A stretch of 64,000 bases of DNA, from the NCBI GenBank assembly GCA_036873755.1, contig JAVTVY010020541.1:17126-81125 (forward strand). Direction: 5' to 3'. This DNA is from Hanleya hanleyi. Its lineage: Eukaryota; Mollusca; Polyplacophora; Lepidopleurida; Hanleyidae. A program made the translations under genes and the position numbers. Positions 1 through 8,060 of this stretch are shown here, in pieces. Positions within the stretch are counted from its first letter, which is position 1; each line of letters opens with the position of its first letter. The notes below the pieces were generated by a model that made no database searches, was not told the origin of the DNA, and saw nothing but the letters and a program-made list of their open reading frames with translations.

Positions 1-405
1 GCTTATTGGGACCTGCCTATCAAGTCAATGGGGTGGGTGCATGTAAAATTAGGATTTTTTCCCGAAAATATAAAAAGCGGAACACGGACTTTTACCCCTA
101 AAATAGGGGAAAACCCCTATCAACCCTAGCCAAAAGGGCTAATATCGGTCCCCGGGCTTATCGGGGCCTGCCTATCAAGTCAATGGGGTGGGTGCATGTA
201 AAATTAGGATTTTTTCCCGAAACTATAAAAAGCGGAACACGGACTTTACCCCTAAAATAGGGGAAAACCCGTATCACCTCTAGCCAAAAGGGCTAATATC
301 GGTCCCCGGGCTTATCGGGGTCTGCCTATCAAGTCAATGGGGTGGGTGCATGTAAAATTAGGATTTTTTTCCGAAAATATAAAAAGCGGAACTCGGACTT
401 GTACA
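1..405. repeat. Tandem ~155-bp repeat, block A1 of unit 1
   Basis: Three tandem copies of about 155 bp start near 1, 156 and 310. Each has GGGTGGGTGCATGTAAAA, a CGGAACACGGACTT core, a CCCCTA/TAGGGG inverted pair and CCAAAAGGGCT. The same block occurs inverted at about 10130-10335, 22340-22550 and 46850-47060, and in this orientation at 35895-36120. It is the left outer satellite of unit 1, which is cut by the window start. No coding potential. Confidence 0.85.
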
Positions 406-1090
406 ATATACAATATAAGGCAAAAATCACCGAGGTCTGTATATAGGCTCATACTGGCTATATGGGGGGAGGGGTGGTCAAAAAATTTGGTGGACTTTAC
501 TATGGGTTGTGGGGTCTCGTTTTTCTCGTCTCGCCGAGAAAAAGACAATGGGAGGGGTCCCGGAGCGAATGGGTGAAATTTTTGGGAAAAGTCACCGAGG
601 TCTGTATATAGGATCATACTGGCTATATGGGGGGAGGGGTGGTCAATTTTTTTGTGGGCTTTACTATGGCTTGTGGGGTCTCGTTTTTCTCGTCTCGCCA
701 AGAAAATGACAATGGGAAGGGTCCCGGAGCGAATCGGTGAAATTTTTGGGAAAAGTCACCGAGGTCTGTATATAGGCTCATACTGGCTATATGGGGGGAG
801 GGGTGGTCAAATTTTTTTGTGGGCTTTACTATGGCTTGTGGGGTCTCGTTTTTCTCGTCTCGCCGAGAAAAACACAATGGGAGGGGTCCCGGAGCGAATC
901 GGTGAAATTTTTGGGAAAAGTACCGGGTAGGCCTGTATATAGGCCTGTAGGCTGGCTATATGGGGGTATAGGTTCAACCTGGGAAATTCACACACGTTCA
1001 TTGTGATATGGGTTGCTTGGATTTGTTTTTCACGTCTCGTCATTTAGAACACGATGGGAAGGGTCTCGGAGCGCAACGGTGAAATTTTTG
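406..1090. repeat. Tandem ~165-bp repeat, block A2 of unit 1
   Basis: Copies start with CACCGAGGTCTGTATATAGG at about 428, 593 and 757, with diverged copies to 1090. Each unit carries GGCTATATGGGG, CTCGTCTCGCC and GGTCCCGGAGCGAA. The overlapping short ORFs on both strands are repeat read-through. Inverted counterparts lie at 9360-10130, 21670-22340 and 46320-46850. Confidence 0.85.
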
Positions 1091-1560
1091 GAATTGACCG
1101 AGGCCTGGGTAGGCTCATATAGACCCATACAGGCTATCGGGGTATAGGCCCATACTGGGTGGACGTTTTGGGGTCTAGGTGAGCCCCTAATGATCCTATG
1201 GTGTCGTGTGAGGTCTTATTTTGAAGCTCTCGTGGAGGAGCATCCGACTGGTAGTTCGTCCGTTTTCAATATTCTGCGCATGCGCAGTCTGGTCGTAGTA
1301 TAGAAAGCAGGCATTTTGGGGGGTATGTGGGTGTGTGTTTGGGGTAGAGATGGACCGCTATGGGTCCGAATGGGTCGTCGAAGGTGTCAAAGTGAAGCCT
1401 GTGTGGGGTAGAGCCAGAGTGGCGTGTTTTTAAATGCAAGTCGCGTCAAACTGCGCATGCGCAGTTGGTTGTAGTAAGTAAAGTGGCCATTTTGGAGCAG
1501 TGCAGGAAGGTATTTGGTGTCGAGATGGACCATCCTTGGTCCGAATGCGTCCTGGGAGGT
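1091..1560. repeat. Block N: repeat units with NRF1-type palindromes
   Basis: Two related units each hold a perfect TGCGCATGCGCA palindrome (1275-1286 and 1452-1463), the NRF1 consensus. They lie between block A2 and the CRE units. Inverted copies are at about 9000-9350, 21335-21660 and 46050-46300. Whether any protein binds them is unknown. Confidence 0.75.
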
Positions 1561-1910
1561 GTCATTTTGTAGCTCTCGGGGTGTACATCCCGATTTGAGG
1601 GATGTTCACGTCATCTGTGACGTTATTGGTGACGTCATCAGTACGAGTAGTAGCCAAAGTGAACATTTTGGGGCAGTGAAGTAAGGTATTTGGGTAGAAA
1701 TGGACCACTATTGGTCCGAATGCGTTCTGCGAGGTGTCATCTTGTAGCTTTCGGGGTGTACATCCCGATTTGAGGGATGTTCGCGTCATCTGTGACGTCA
1801 TCGGTGACGTCATCAGTAGGAGTAGTAGCGAAAGTGTACATTTTGGGGCAGTGAAGGAAGGTATTTGGGGTAGAGAGGGACCATCCTTGATCCGCCTGCG
1901 TCCTGTGGGG
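1561..1910. repeat. Block B: ~176-bp units with paired CRE sites
   Basis: Two tandem units with TGACGTCA octamers (1630-1637, 1793-1800, 1805-1812), followed by an AGTAGTAG tract, GTGAAGGAAGGTATTTGG and TAGAGAGGGACCAT. The second unit has two perfect CRE octamers 4 bp apart; in the first unit one of the pair is GACGTTAT. The inverted version in the right half of the unit has five such pairs. Confidence 0.85.
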
Positions 1911-2185
1911 TGTGCATTATACTGATATCTTTCCTGTATTATACCATATCTGTCCACTGTTATACAATATCTGCCCTGTATTATACCAAATCTGTCCTGT
2001 ATTGTGTCATATTTGTCCTGTATTATACAATGTATGTTCTGTATTATACCAATTCTGTGCTGTATTATACAGTATCTGTCCTGTATTATATCAAATCTGT
2101 GCTGTATTATACCATATCTGTCCTGTATTGTATCATATATGTCCTGTATTATACAATATATATTCTGTATTATACAATCGCATAG
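1911..2185. repeat. 20-bp minisatellite (block C)
   Basis: About 14 tandem copies of a ~20-bp unit, CTGTATTATACCATATCTGT with variants. It occurs only next to ZFa genes (here and at 12785-13095), not next to ZFb genes. Tyr/Leu-rich ORFs across it exist in all three forward frames and are artefacts of the repeat. Confidence 0.9.
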
Positions 2186-2227
2186 CGGTTGTCATGAATA
2201 ACAACAAGTTCAGCAATGTTCATACAG

Positions 2228-2334
2228 TTTATTATCCCCAATGTTACATCATACCCAGGCTGGGGGAGCCGCCCTGGGTATGTTTAGTATGTTCACAGCA
2301 AAACAAATTGAAATATCAAACACCATGTTTTATT
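2228..2334 (-). promoter_or_regulatory. 3' end of ZFa copy 1: hairpin and poly(A) signals
   Basis: On the minus strand, downstream of the ZFa stop, AATAAA occurs at 2329-2334, then a hairpin at 2250-2282 with a 10-bp stem (CATACCCAGG pairing with CCTGGGTATG) and a C-rich loop, then a second AATAAA at 2228-2233. A related hairpin followed by AATAAA lies downstream of ZFb genes. The second signal is the better poly(A) candidate because it is the conserved one. Confidence 0.6.
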
Positions 2335-2454
2335 ATTTAACGCACCGTCACATTAGGTACAAGTGTTTACTGAGCTCAAGTCAACGATCAGCATGTAGAC
2401 ATATAGAGTATGTACGGCATGTTATGGTATTCATCAGTGCACGAGTGAATGCAT

Positions 2455-3585
2455 TCATCCGATGGGAAGATTCCGTAATTTGGTCACGAAAAACGTAACA
2501 TTGGTCACCCTCTCCACGAACCATTGGGTGTTGGGGCGTTGTTGTTGGGCCCATTCCAAGGGATCCACGGTGTCCAGTTTCTCCAGCATCGTCTCTAGCG
2601 AGGCCCGGTTAATGATGGTAAACGGTTGGTCAAATACCCGAATGTTACTGCTCGGGTAGAAGTATCTGACTTGATCTGTCTCCTTATGCTGCAGCACATA
2701 ACCAAACGCCAGATTTAATTTGAACGACGTAGCTTGGTCATTGAAGATGGCTTCCATGTAGCTGCGTAGACGGGCGAGATCGGTCAGTCGGAAATTGTAG
2801 ATATCTTGAATAGGGCGATGACGGTGGAAACCATGCCGTATCATGGGCCAATGGCGCCGATAGATGTCACTCACTGGATGGGCGTCCTGTAACAGATCGC
2901 TAGGAACAGCCACTGCATCTTCCAGAAAATGTTCGATGTCGTCAGGCGTATGACTCGAAACCGTAACGCTGGGGTCCGGCTGGATATCCAGGCCCTCCTG
3001 GACTGTGGGTATAGGCGGGCTCTTCGTCATCGCATCACCACTGGCGTTCGTCTCCCCGGGTTCATCTTCACTGGGTCTGACCTTCCGCAGCTCCTCTTTA
3101 GTGGAAAGTTGTCGCCCAAACGGTAGAGACGGGGCATGAATCAAACGTTGGTGCTGTCTTAACCAACTGGGTCGTTTGAAGAGTCGACCACAATAGTTAC
3201 ATTGTACCGTCGCACCCTCGTGGAGTGCCCTCTCATGGCGCAGTAAATTATCCTCCCGATTGAATGACCGTGCGCAGATTATACAAGTATACCGTGCATC
3301 GTTGTGGGTGGAGGCCTCGTGACGTCGTAAACTATCTATAAGAGTAAACTGCTTCTGGCAAGTTGTGCAAGTGAACATCTTGGTGGTTGACAGAGTGTCG
3401 GATGAAACGACCAGGCCGCTATCCTCGTGGAGTGCCCTCTCATGGCGCAGTAAATTATCCTCCCGATTGAATGACCGTGCGCAGGTTATACAAGTATACC
3501 GTGCATCGTTGTGGGTGGAGGCCTCGTGACGTCGTAAACTGTCTATACGAGTAAACTGCTTCTGGCAAGTTGTGCAAGTGAACAT
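2455..3585 (-). CDS. ZFa copy 1: five-finger C2H2 protein with transposon-type C-terminal domain (intact)
   Basis: The only intact member of the large zinc-finger family here. Starting at the MFTCTTC methionine (good context, CCAAGATGT) the protein is 376 aa; the frame opens 27 codons upstream, but that stretch spans the TATA box and the predicted transcription start. Five C2H2 fingers (C-x2-C-x12-H-x4-H) lie at about residues 2-25, 30-53, 70-95, 99-122 and 127-149; fingers 3-4 duplicate 1-2. A Pro/Glu/Asp-rich linker follows, then a ~145-residue domain running from RRHWPMIRHGFHRHRP to the final LPIG. From memory of family patterns, unverified, that domain resembles the region preceding the polymerase domain in invertebrate transposon PolB proteins; no polymerase follows here. 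Likely nuclear and DNA-binding by its fingers; target unknown. Confidence 0.8.
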   Translation of the reverse strand: MFTCTTCQKQFTRIDSLRRHEASTHNDARYTCITCARSFNREDNLLRHERALHEDSGLVVSSDTLSTTKMFTCTTCQKQFTLIDSLRRHEASTHNDARYTCIICARSFNREDNLLRHERALHEGATVQCNYCGRLFKRPSWLRQHQRLIHAPSLPFGRQLSTKEELRKVRPSEDEPGETNASGDAMTKSPPIPTVQEGLDIQPDPSVTVSSHTPDDIEHFLEDAVAVPSDLLQDAHPVSDIYRRHWPMIRHGFHRHRPIQDIYNFRLTDLARLRSYMEAIFNDQATSFKLNLAFGYVLQHKETDQVRYFYPSSNIRVFDQPFTIINRASLETMLEKLDTVDPLEWAQQQRPNTQWFVERVTNVTFFVTKLRNLPIG

Positions 3586-3628
3586 CTTGGTGGTTGACAG
3601 TGTCTGATGAAACGGCCAGGTCGTTTCC

Positions 3629-3663
3629 CTTTTATAGCAAGCTAGCTGTTGATCTATTTTTAG
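3629..3663 (-). promoter_or_regulatory. Core promoter of ZFa copy 1 (MEF2-like box + TATA)
   Basis: On the minus strand CTAAAAATAG (3654-3663, a perfect MEF2-type CTA(A/T)4TAG match) precedes TATAAAAG (3629-3636). Transcription would start near 3605, giving a leader of only about 20 nt before the ATG at 3585. The arrangement is the same at every ZFa and ZFb copy. Confidence 0.75.
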
Positions 3664-3714
3664 CACACTCAGTTCAACTACCCCAAGTCGAGGACCGAGA
3701 TGTATTGGTGTACG

Positions 3715-4610
3715 ACTGAGCTGTATTGCGCGCGCGCGCGTGTGTGTGTGCGCGTGTATGTGTGGGCAGTGGGTTTTCCATCCGGGACCTTGTCAACATC
3801 CGAGTTTCCCAGTGGGTTCTCCCATCCGGGTACTGTGGTTTTACATCCGGGTCTTCATCTTACATCCGGGTTTTCCATGTTTATGGTCACGTGACCGGAA
3901 CCGGAAGTTGTCACAAGACAGGTGGGACCCACTTGCGTCTGTGTGTATGTGTGTGTGCTTGCGTATGAGTGTGCACGTGTGTGCGTGTTTGTGCGTGTGC
4001 GTGCATGTGCGTGTGTGTGTTTATGCGTTTGTGAGTATGTGTCTGTGATTGCGCGCGTGCATGTGCGTGTGTGTTTATGCGTATGTGTGCGTGTGTATGC
4101 GTCTGTGTGCATGTGTGTGCGTGTGTGTGGGTGTTCGTGCATGTGCGTGTATGTGTGTATGCGTCTGTGTGCGTGTGTGTGTGCTTGCGTGTGTGTAGTC
4201 GTGTGTGCGTGCGTGTGCGTGCGTGTGTGTGTGTGTGTATGCCTCTGTGTGTGTATGTGTGTGTGCTTGCAAGTGTGTTTACGCGTGTGTGTATGTGTAT
4301 GTGCATGCGTCTGTGTGTATATGTGTATGCGTGTGTGTGCGTGTTTGTGTATGCGTGTGTGTGCGTGTTTGTGTATCCATGTATGTGTGTATGTCTTTGT
4401 GTATGTGTGTGTGTGTGTGTGCTTGCGAGTGTACGCGTGTGTATGCGTGTGTATGCGTACGTGTGTATATGCGTCTGTGTGTGTGTGTGTGTGCGTGTGC
4501 GTGTGTGTATGCATGTGTGTGTATGCATGTGTGTGTGTATGCATGTGTGTGTGTGTGTGTGCGTGTGTGTGTATGCATGTGTGTGTGTATACGTCTGTGT
4601 GTACATCCGG
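3715..4610. repeat. TG/CG-rich array with ETS-type repeats at its left flank
   Basis: An alternating purine-pyrimidine tract (GCGCGCGCGTGTGTG, then TGTGTGTATGCG variants) runs to about 4610. At 3775-3925 it is preceded by CATCCGGGT/CATCCGAG repeats, GGTCACGTGACCGG and CCGGAAGT. Long alternating purine-pyrimidine DNA can adopt Z-form. All open frames here (Cys-Val or His-Thr runs) are artefacts. Confidence 0.9.
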
Positions 4611-5665
4611 GTTTCCCAGTGGATTTTTCCCGTCGTTCCTCCGTCTTCCATCCGGATACAGTGGTTTTATATCCGGGTCCTCATCTTACATCCGGGTTTT
4701 TCCATGTTTACTCTCACATGACCGGAATCGGTGCGCTCTATTGTAGATGTATTGATAATAAGAAGTTTGAGTATCTATGATGACCCATATTGAACGGAAG
4801 TGACCTTCGACCCATGCGCACCATTATTATCCGGTATTCTGGAAGAGCATATGGACACCTGTTGACCTCAATAATTTGCATATGGCCTCTGTGAGGTCAC
4901 TTCCGCTTCCGTTCACGTGACCGGAACTGACCTTTAGCCCCTGCGCGCGCTGACAAAACAATACCGGATAAAAATTGCGCGCAGGGGCCAAAGGTCAGTT
5001 CCGGTCACGGGAACGAAAGCGGAAGTGACCTCATAGAGGTCATATGCAAATTATTGAGGTCAACAGGTGTCCAAATGCTCTTCCAGAATACCAGATAATA
5101 ATGGTGCGCATGGGTCAAAGGTCACTTTCGTTCAATATGGGTCATCATAGATACTCAAACTTCTTATTATCAATACATCTACAATAGAGCGCCCCGATTC
5201 CGGTCACGTGACAGTAAACGTGGAAAAACCCGGATGTAAGATGAGGACCCGGATATAAAACCACAGTATCCGGATGGAAGACGGGGGAACGACCGGAAAA
5301 ATCCACTGGGAAACCCGGATGTACACACAGACGTATACACACACACATGCATACACACACACGCACACACACACACACACATGCATACACACACACATGC
5401 ATACACACACATGCATACACACACGCACACGCACACACACACACACACAGACGCATATACACACGTACGCATACACACGCATACACACGCGTACACTCGC
5501 AAGCACACACACACACACACATACACAAAGACATACACACATACATGGATACACAAACACGCACACACACGCATACACAAACACGCACACACACGCATAC
5601 ACATATACACACAGACGCATGCACATACACATACACACACGCGTAAACACACTTGCAAGCACACA
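4260..5665. repeat. Palindrome at the centre of unit 1
   Basis: A ~1.4-kb inverted repeat with its axis near 4962. The arms match from the (TG)n/(CA)n arrays inward through ACATCCGGGT repeats, a GATAATAAGAAG segment, octamer-like TTTGCATAT, a CCGGAAC/E-box segment and a DR1-like TGACCTTT core. The stem closes on GCGCGC, leaving a ~27-nt spacer at 4949-4975. There are scattered mismatches between arms (for example CACGTGACCGG against CACGGGAACGA). Confidence 0.9.
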
Positions 5666-5799
5666 CACGCCTACACACACACACGCAAGCACACACACAC
5701 ACACACACACACACAGACGCATACACACACGCACACACAATATGACTGACTATTCACATGCAGGACATGAGAGCTTCTGGACCTGGGCCTGATAGAAGT

Positions 5800-5929
5800 C
5801 CGGGATGGTAGTACATTCGTGAACATCCGGCCACTTTTACATCCGGGACTTTTACATCCGGCTACATCCGGGTTCTTGTACATCCCTGATTGTAGAACAT
5901 CCGGGTACTCCTATGTTGGCCTATAAGAG
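5800..5929 (+). promoter_or_regulatory. Upstream region and TATA box of small zinc-finger gene, copy 1
   Basis: Five ACATCCGG-type (ETS-like) sequences between 5815 and 5905 precede TATAAGAG (5922-5929) inside CCTATAAGAGCCGAAAG. The ATG at 5974 follows 45 bp after the TATA box. The same block precedes the three other copies. Confidence 0.65.
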
Positions 5930-5973
5930 CCGAAAGTTTTACGGCATTCATCATTTCCAGATCCACAGCCGAT

Positions 5974-6261
5974 ATGTTCTCTTGCACAACTTGCTCGAAG
6001 CGCTTTCATCGCCTGGACAGTTTGCGTTGTCACACACGGGCACGCCACGAAGTACCCATGCATACATGTGCGGATTGTGATATAGCCTTTAAGCATCCCA
6101 GTCAATTGAGTCGTCACCGAAATGTCATACACGGATCACGCTCGCAACTCTCGAGACCGGATATTTCAGTTTCTATCGGAATGCATCTGAGAATAGAAGA
6201 ACCCATGGAGGTCGATTCGCCGCGGATTGAAGAGCCGATGGAGATTGATCTCAGTGTTTAG
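5974..6261 (+). CDS. Small two-finger C2H2 protein, copy 1
   Basis: A 95-aa protein. Two C2H2 fingers occupy about residues 2-26 (CTTC...RCHTRARH) and 30-55 (CADC...RHRNVIH). The tail contains a repeated acidic motif, RIEEPMEVDSP then RIEEPMEIDLSV, which could be an activation or interaction surface (inference). No introns; its own TATA box is 45 bp upstream. It lies about 270 bp upstream of the ZFb promoter on the same strand. Its finger 1 resembles the ZFb fingers but the C-terminal domain is absent, so it is a separate short gene rather than a fragment. Four copies exist in the window. This copy is intact. Confidence 0.7.
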   Translation: MFSCTTCSKRFHRLDSLRCHTRARHEVPMHTCADCDIAFKHPSQLSRHRNVIHGSRSQLSRPDISVSIGMHLRIEEPMEVDSPRIEEPMEIDLSV

Positions 6262-6394
6262 TGAGAGAAGTAAGAGCTTCGAGCTTCAGTATCATGGATT
6301 TCCCGAAGACGTTTAGGTGACACTGAACGAAGATTGAACTTTCTGAAATGATGGCTTCTGATTGGTCGATAGGCCGGTCACCTCCCCTCTAACT

Positions 6395-6480
6395 TCCGGG
6401 TTCTTGACGTCCGCCCCAACATCCGGGTTCTTGTAGCTGACGTCCGCGCCTACATCCGGGTTCTTGTCGCTGACGTCCAA
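6395..6480. repeat. ETS-like / CRE half-site repeats before ZFb copy 1
   Basis: Three ~37-bp repeats of (A/T)TCCGGGTTCTTG followed by TGACGTCC. They sit between the small gene and the ZFb promoter in every ZFb copy (18900-18990, 39700-39785, 43080-43165). Confidence 0.7.
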
Positions 6481-6495
6481 GTTGAACTGATTGTG

Positions 6496-6540
6496 CTAAA
6501 AATAGATCACCAGCTAGCTTGCTATAAAAGGGAAGCGGCC
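6496..6540 (+). promoter_or_regulatory. Core promoter of ZFb copy 1 (MEF2-like box + TATA)
   Basis: CTAAAAATAG at 6496-6505 and TATAAAAG at 6533-6540, with GCTAGCTTGC between, match the ZFa promoter nearly base for base. The core promoter is intact although the coding region it serves is broken. Confidence 0.75.
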
Positions 6541-6575
6541 TGGCCGTTTCATCAGACACTCTGTCAACCACCAAG

Positions 6576-7503
6576 ATATTCACTTGTACTACGTGCTCGA
6601 AATCATTCACTCGTCTGCACGACTTGCGCCGCCATGAGGCTACCAAGCACGACGGAACCGCCCGGTATAGCTGTACGATATGTAGGCCTACACTGTCGTT
6701 TCAGCGCTCGGATCATTTACAGCGCCATGAAAGTTCAATTCATGGGCCACCCAAGCGTCCATGCGAGGAATATGGTCAACTCTTCAAACGACCCAGTCAG
6801 TTAAAACGGCATGAGCGTTTGATTCATGGTCCGTCACCACGGCATGAGGGACAACTTTCCACTAAAGAGGCACCCAGGAGGGACAGACTCACTGAAGATG
6901 AACCCGGGGAGACGAATGCCACTGGTGATGCGATCACGGAGAGCCCGCCTATACCCACAGTTCAGAAGAGCCTAGATATCCAGCCGGTCCCTAGCATTAC
7001 TGTTCCCAGTCATACGCCTGACAACAACGAACATTTTCTGGAAGATGCAGTGGATGTTCCCAGCGATCTCTTACCCGAAGATCATCCAGTGAGTGAGATG
7101 TATCGACGCCATTGGTCCATGATCCGACACTGTTTCCACCGTCATCGCCCTATATTGGACTTGTACAATTTCCGACTGACCGACCTCGTCTACGCAGCTA
7201 CGTGGAAGCCATCTTCAATGACCAACCTACGTCCTTCACATTAAATGTAGCATTTGGGTACATCTTATGCCATAAGATGACGGGTGAATTGCGCTATTTC
7301 TATTCCAGTGCCATCAACCCAGTGTACGACCATCCTTTTACAATCACCAATCGGGCGTCGCTAGAGACGATGCTGGCCCAACTGGACACTGTGGATCCCT
7401 TGGAATGGGCCTATGAACAGCGCCCCAACACCAAGTGGATAGTGGAGATAATGACCAATGTTACGTTCTTCGTGGTTAAACTGACCACCCCCCCATCGGA
7501 TGA
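6576..7503 (+). pseudogene. ZFb copy 1: zinc-finger gene, start codon lost and frameshifted
   Basis: Homologous to the 39601, 43261 and 19084 copies. The start codon is ATA (6576-6578) where the others have ATG. A 6-bp in-frame insertion (AGGCCT) disrupts finger 2 near 6684. A 4-nt deletion near 7193 shifts the frame within the C-terminal domain (LTDLARLRSY reads LTDLVYAAT). A C-run near 7490 has seven Cs and moves the ancestral PIG-stop out of frame. Fingers: three C2H2, then the linker with TEDEPGETNATGDAITESP, then the domain containing RRHWSMIRHCFHRHRP. Called a pseudogene because the start is lost and the frame broken. Confidence 0.85.
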
Positions 7504-7763
7504 AAGTATTCACCCATGCACTGATAGATACTCAGAATGCGCAAACAACTATCTGAGGATATGTTGCCTCCCTTATATGTGTTGTAATCCTGACCTGCCC
7601 GATGACGATTAGAATAAACGGTTCAGAGCGAACATGCCCGAAGCTGGAACTTTCTGAAATGGAGACTTCTGATTGGACAAGAATACATCTAACGGACAGG
7701 AACGAATATGAAACATGCAAATGGTGGCCTCTGATTGGACAAGAATCTTCTTGAATTGTAAAT

Positions 7764-7817
7764 ATACCCAACGCGGCTCCCCCAGCGTGGGTATGATGTA
7801 ACGTTGGGGAGAATAAA
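7764..7817 (+). promoter_or_regulatory. 3' end of ZFb copy 1: conserved hairpin and AATAAA
   Basis: ATACCCA-A-CGC pairs with GCG-TGGGTAT (7764-7794) around a GGCTCCCCCA loop, followed by AATAAA at 7812-7817. This matches the ZFa 3' end in layout, with paired base changes in the stem. Confidence 0.6.
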
Positions 7818-7819
7818 CT

Positions 7820-8060
7820 ATATGAAAAAAACTTCTTGTTGTTGTTGTTCTCTCATGTGTCATCCTTGTTGTTGTTGCTGTTGTTGTTCTCTCTCCGGTC
7901 TATATCATGGCGTTATGTTAGAGTGTTAAGGTGTAACGACGGGCGTTGACGGGCGTCACTGCATTTCGAAGAATTAGTGACAATTCAATGGAATATCAGA
8001 GCTTCTGAGCTATTTCACCAGGGCGTTGAAGCATTAAGAATGGCGTTGGTGGGCGTTGCT
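7820..8060. repeat. GTT-run and GGCGTT-rich spacer
   Basis: TTGTTGTTG runs, then a stretch rich in GGCGTT/GGGCGTT and GGGCGTCACTGCATTTCG. The same spacer occurs at 20320-20560, 38110-38300 and 44510-44750, and diverged at 26140-26275. No coding potential seen. Confidence 0.7.

Noticed and set aside
1910..2340. Tyr/Leu/Cys-rich ORFs of 91-142 codons
   Set aside because: They translate a 20-bp tandem repeat in all three forward frames.
3911..5792. Long Cys-Val and His-Thr ORFs over the TG/CA arrays
   Set aside because: Stop-free only because the dinucleotide repeat lacks stops in most frames; several frames and both strands are open over the same bases.
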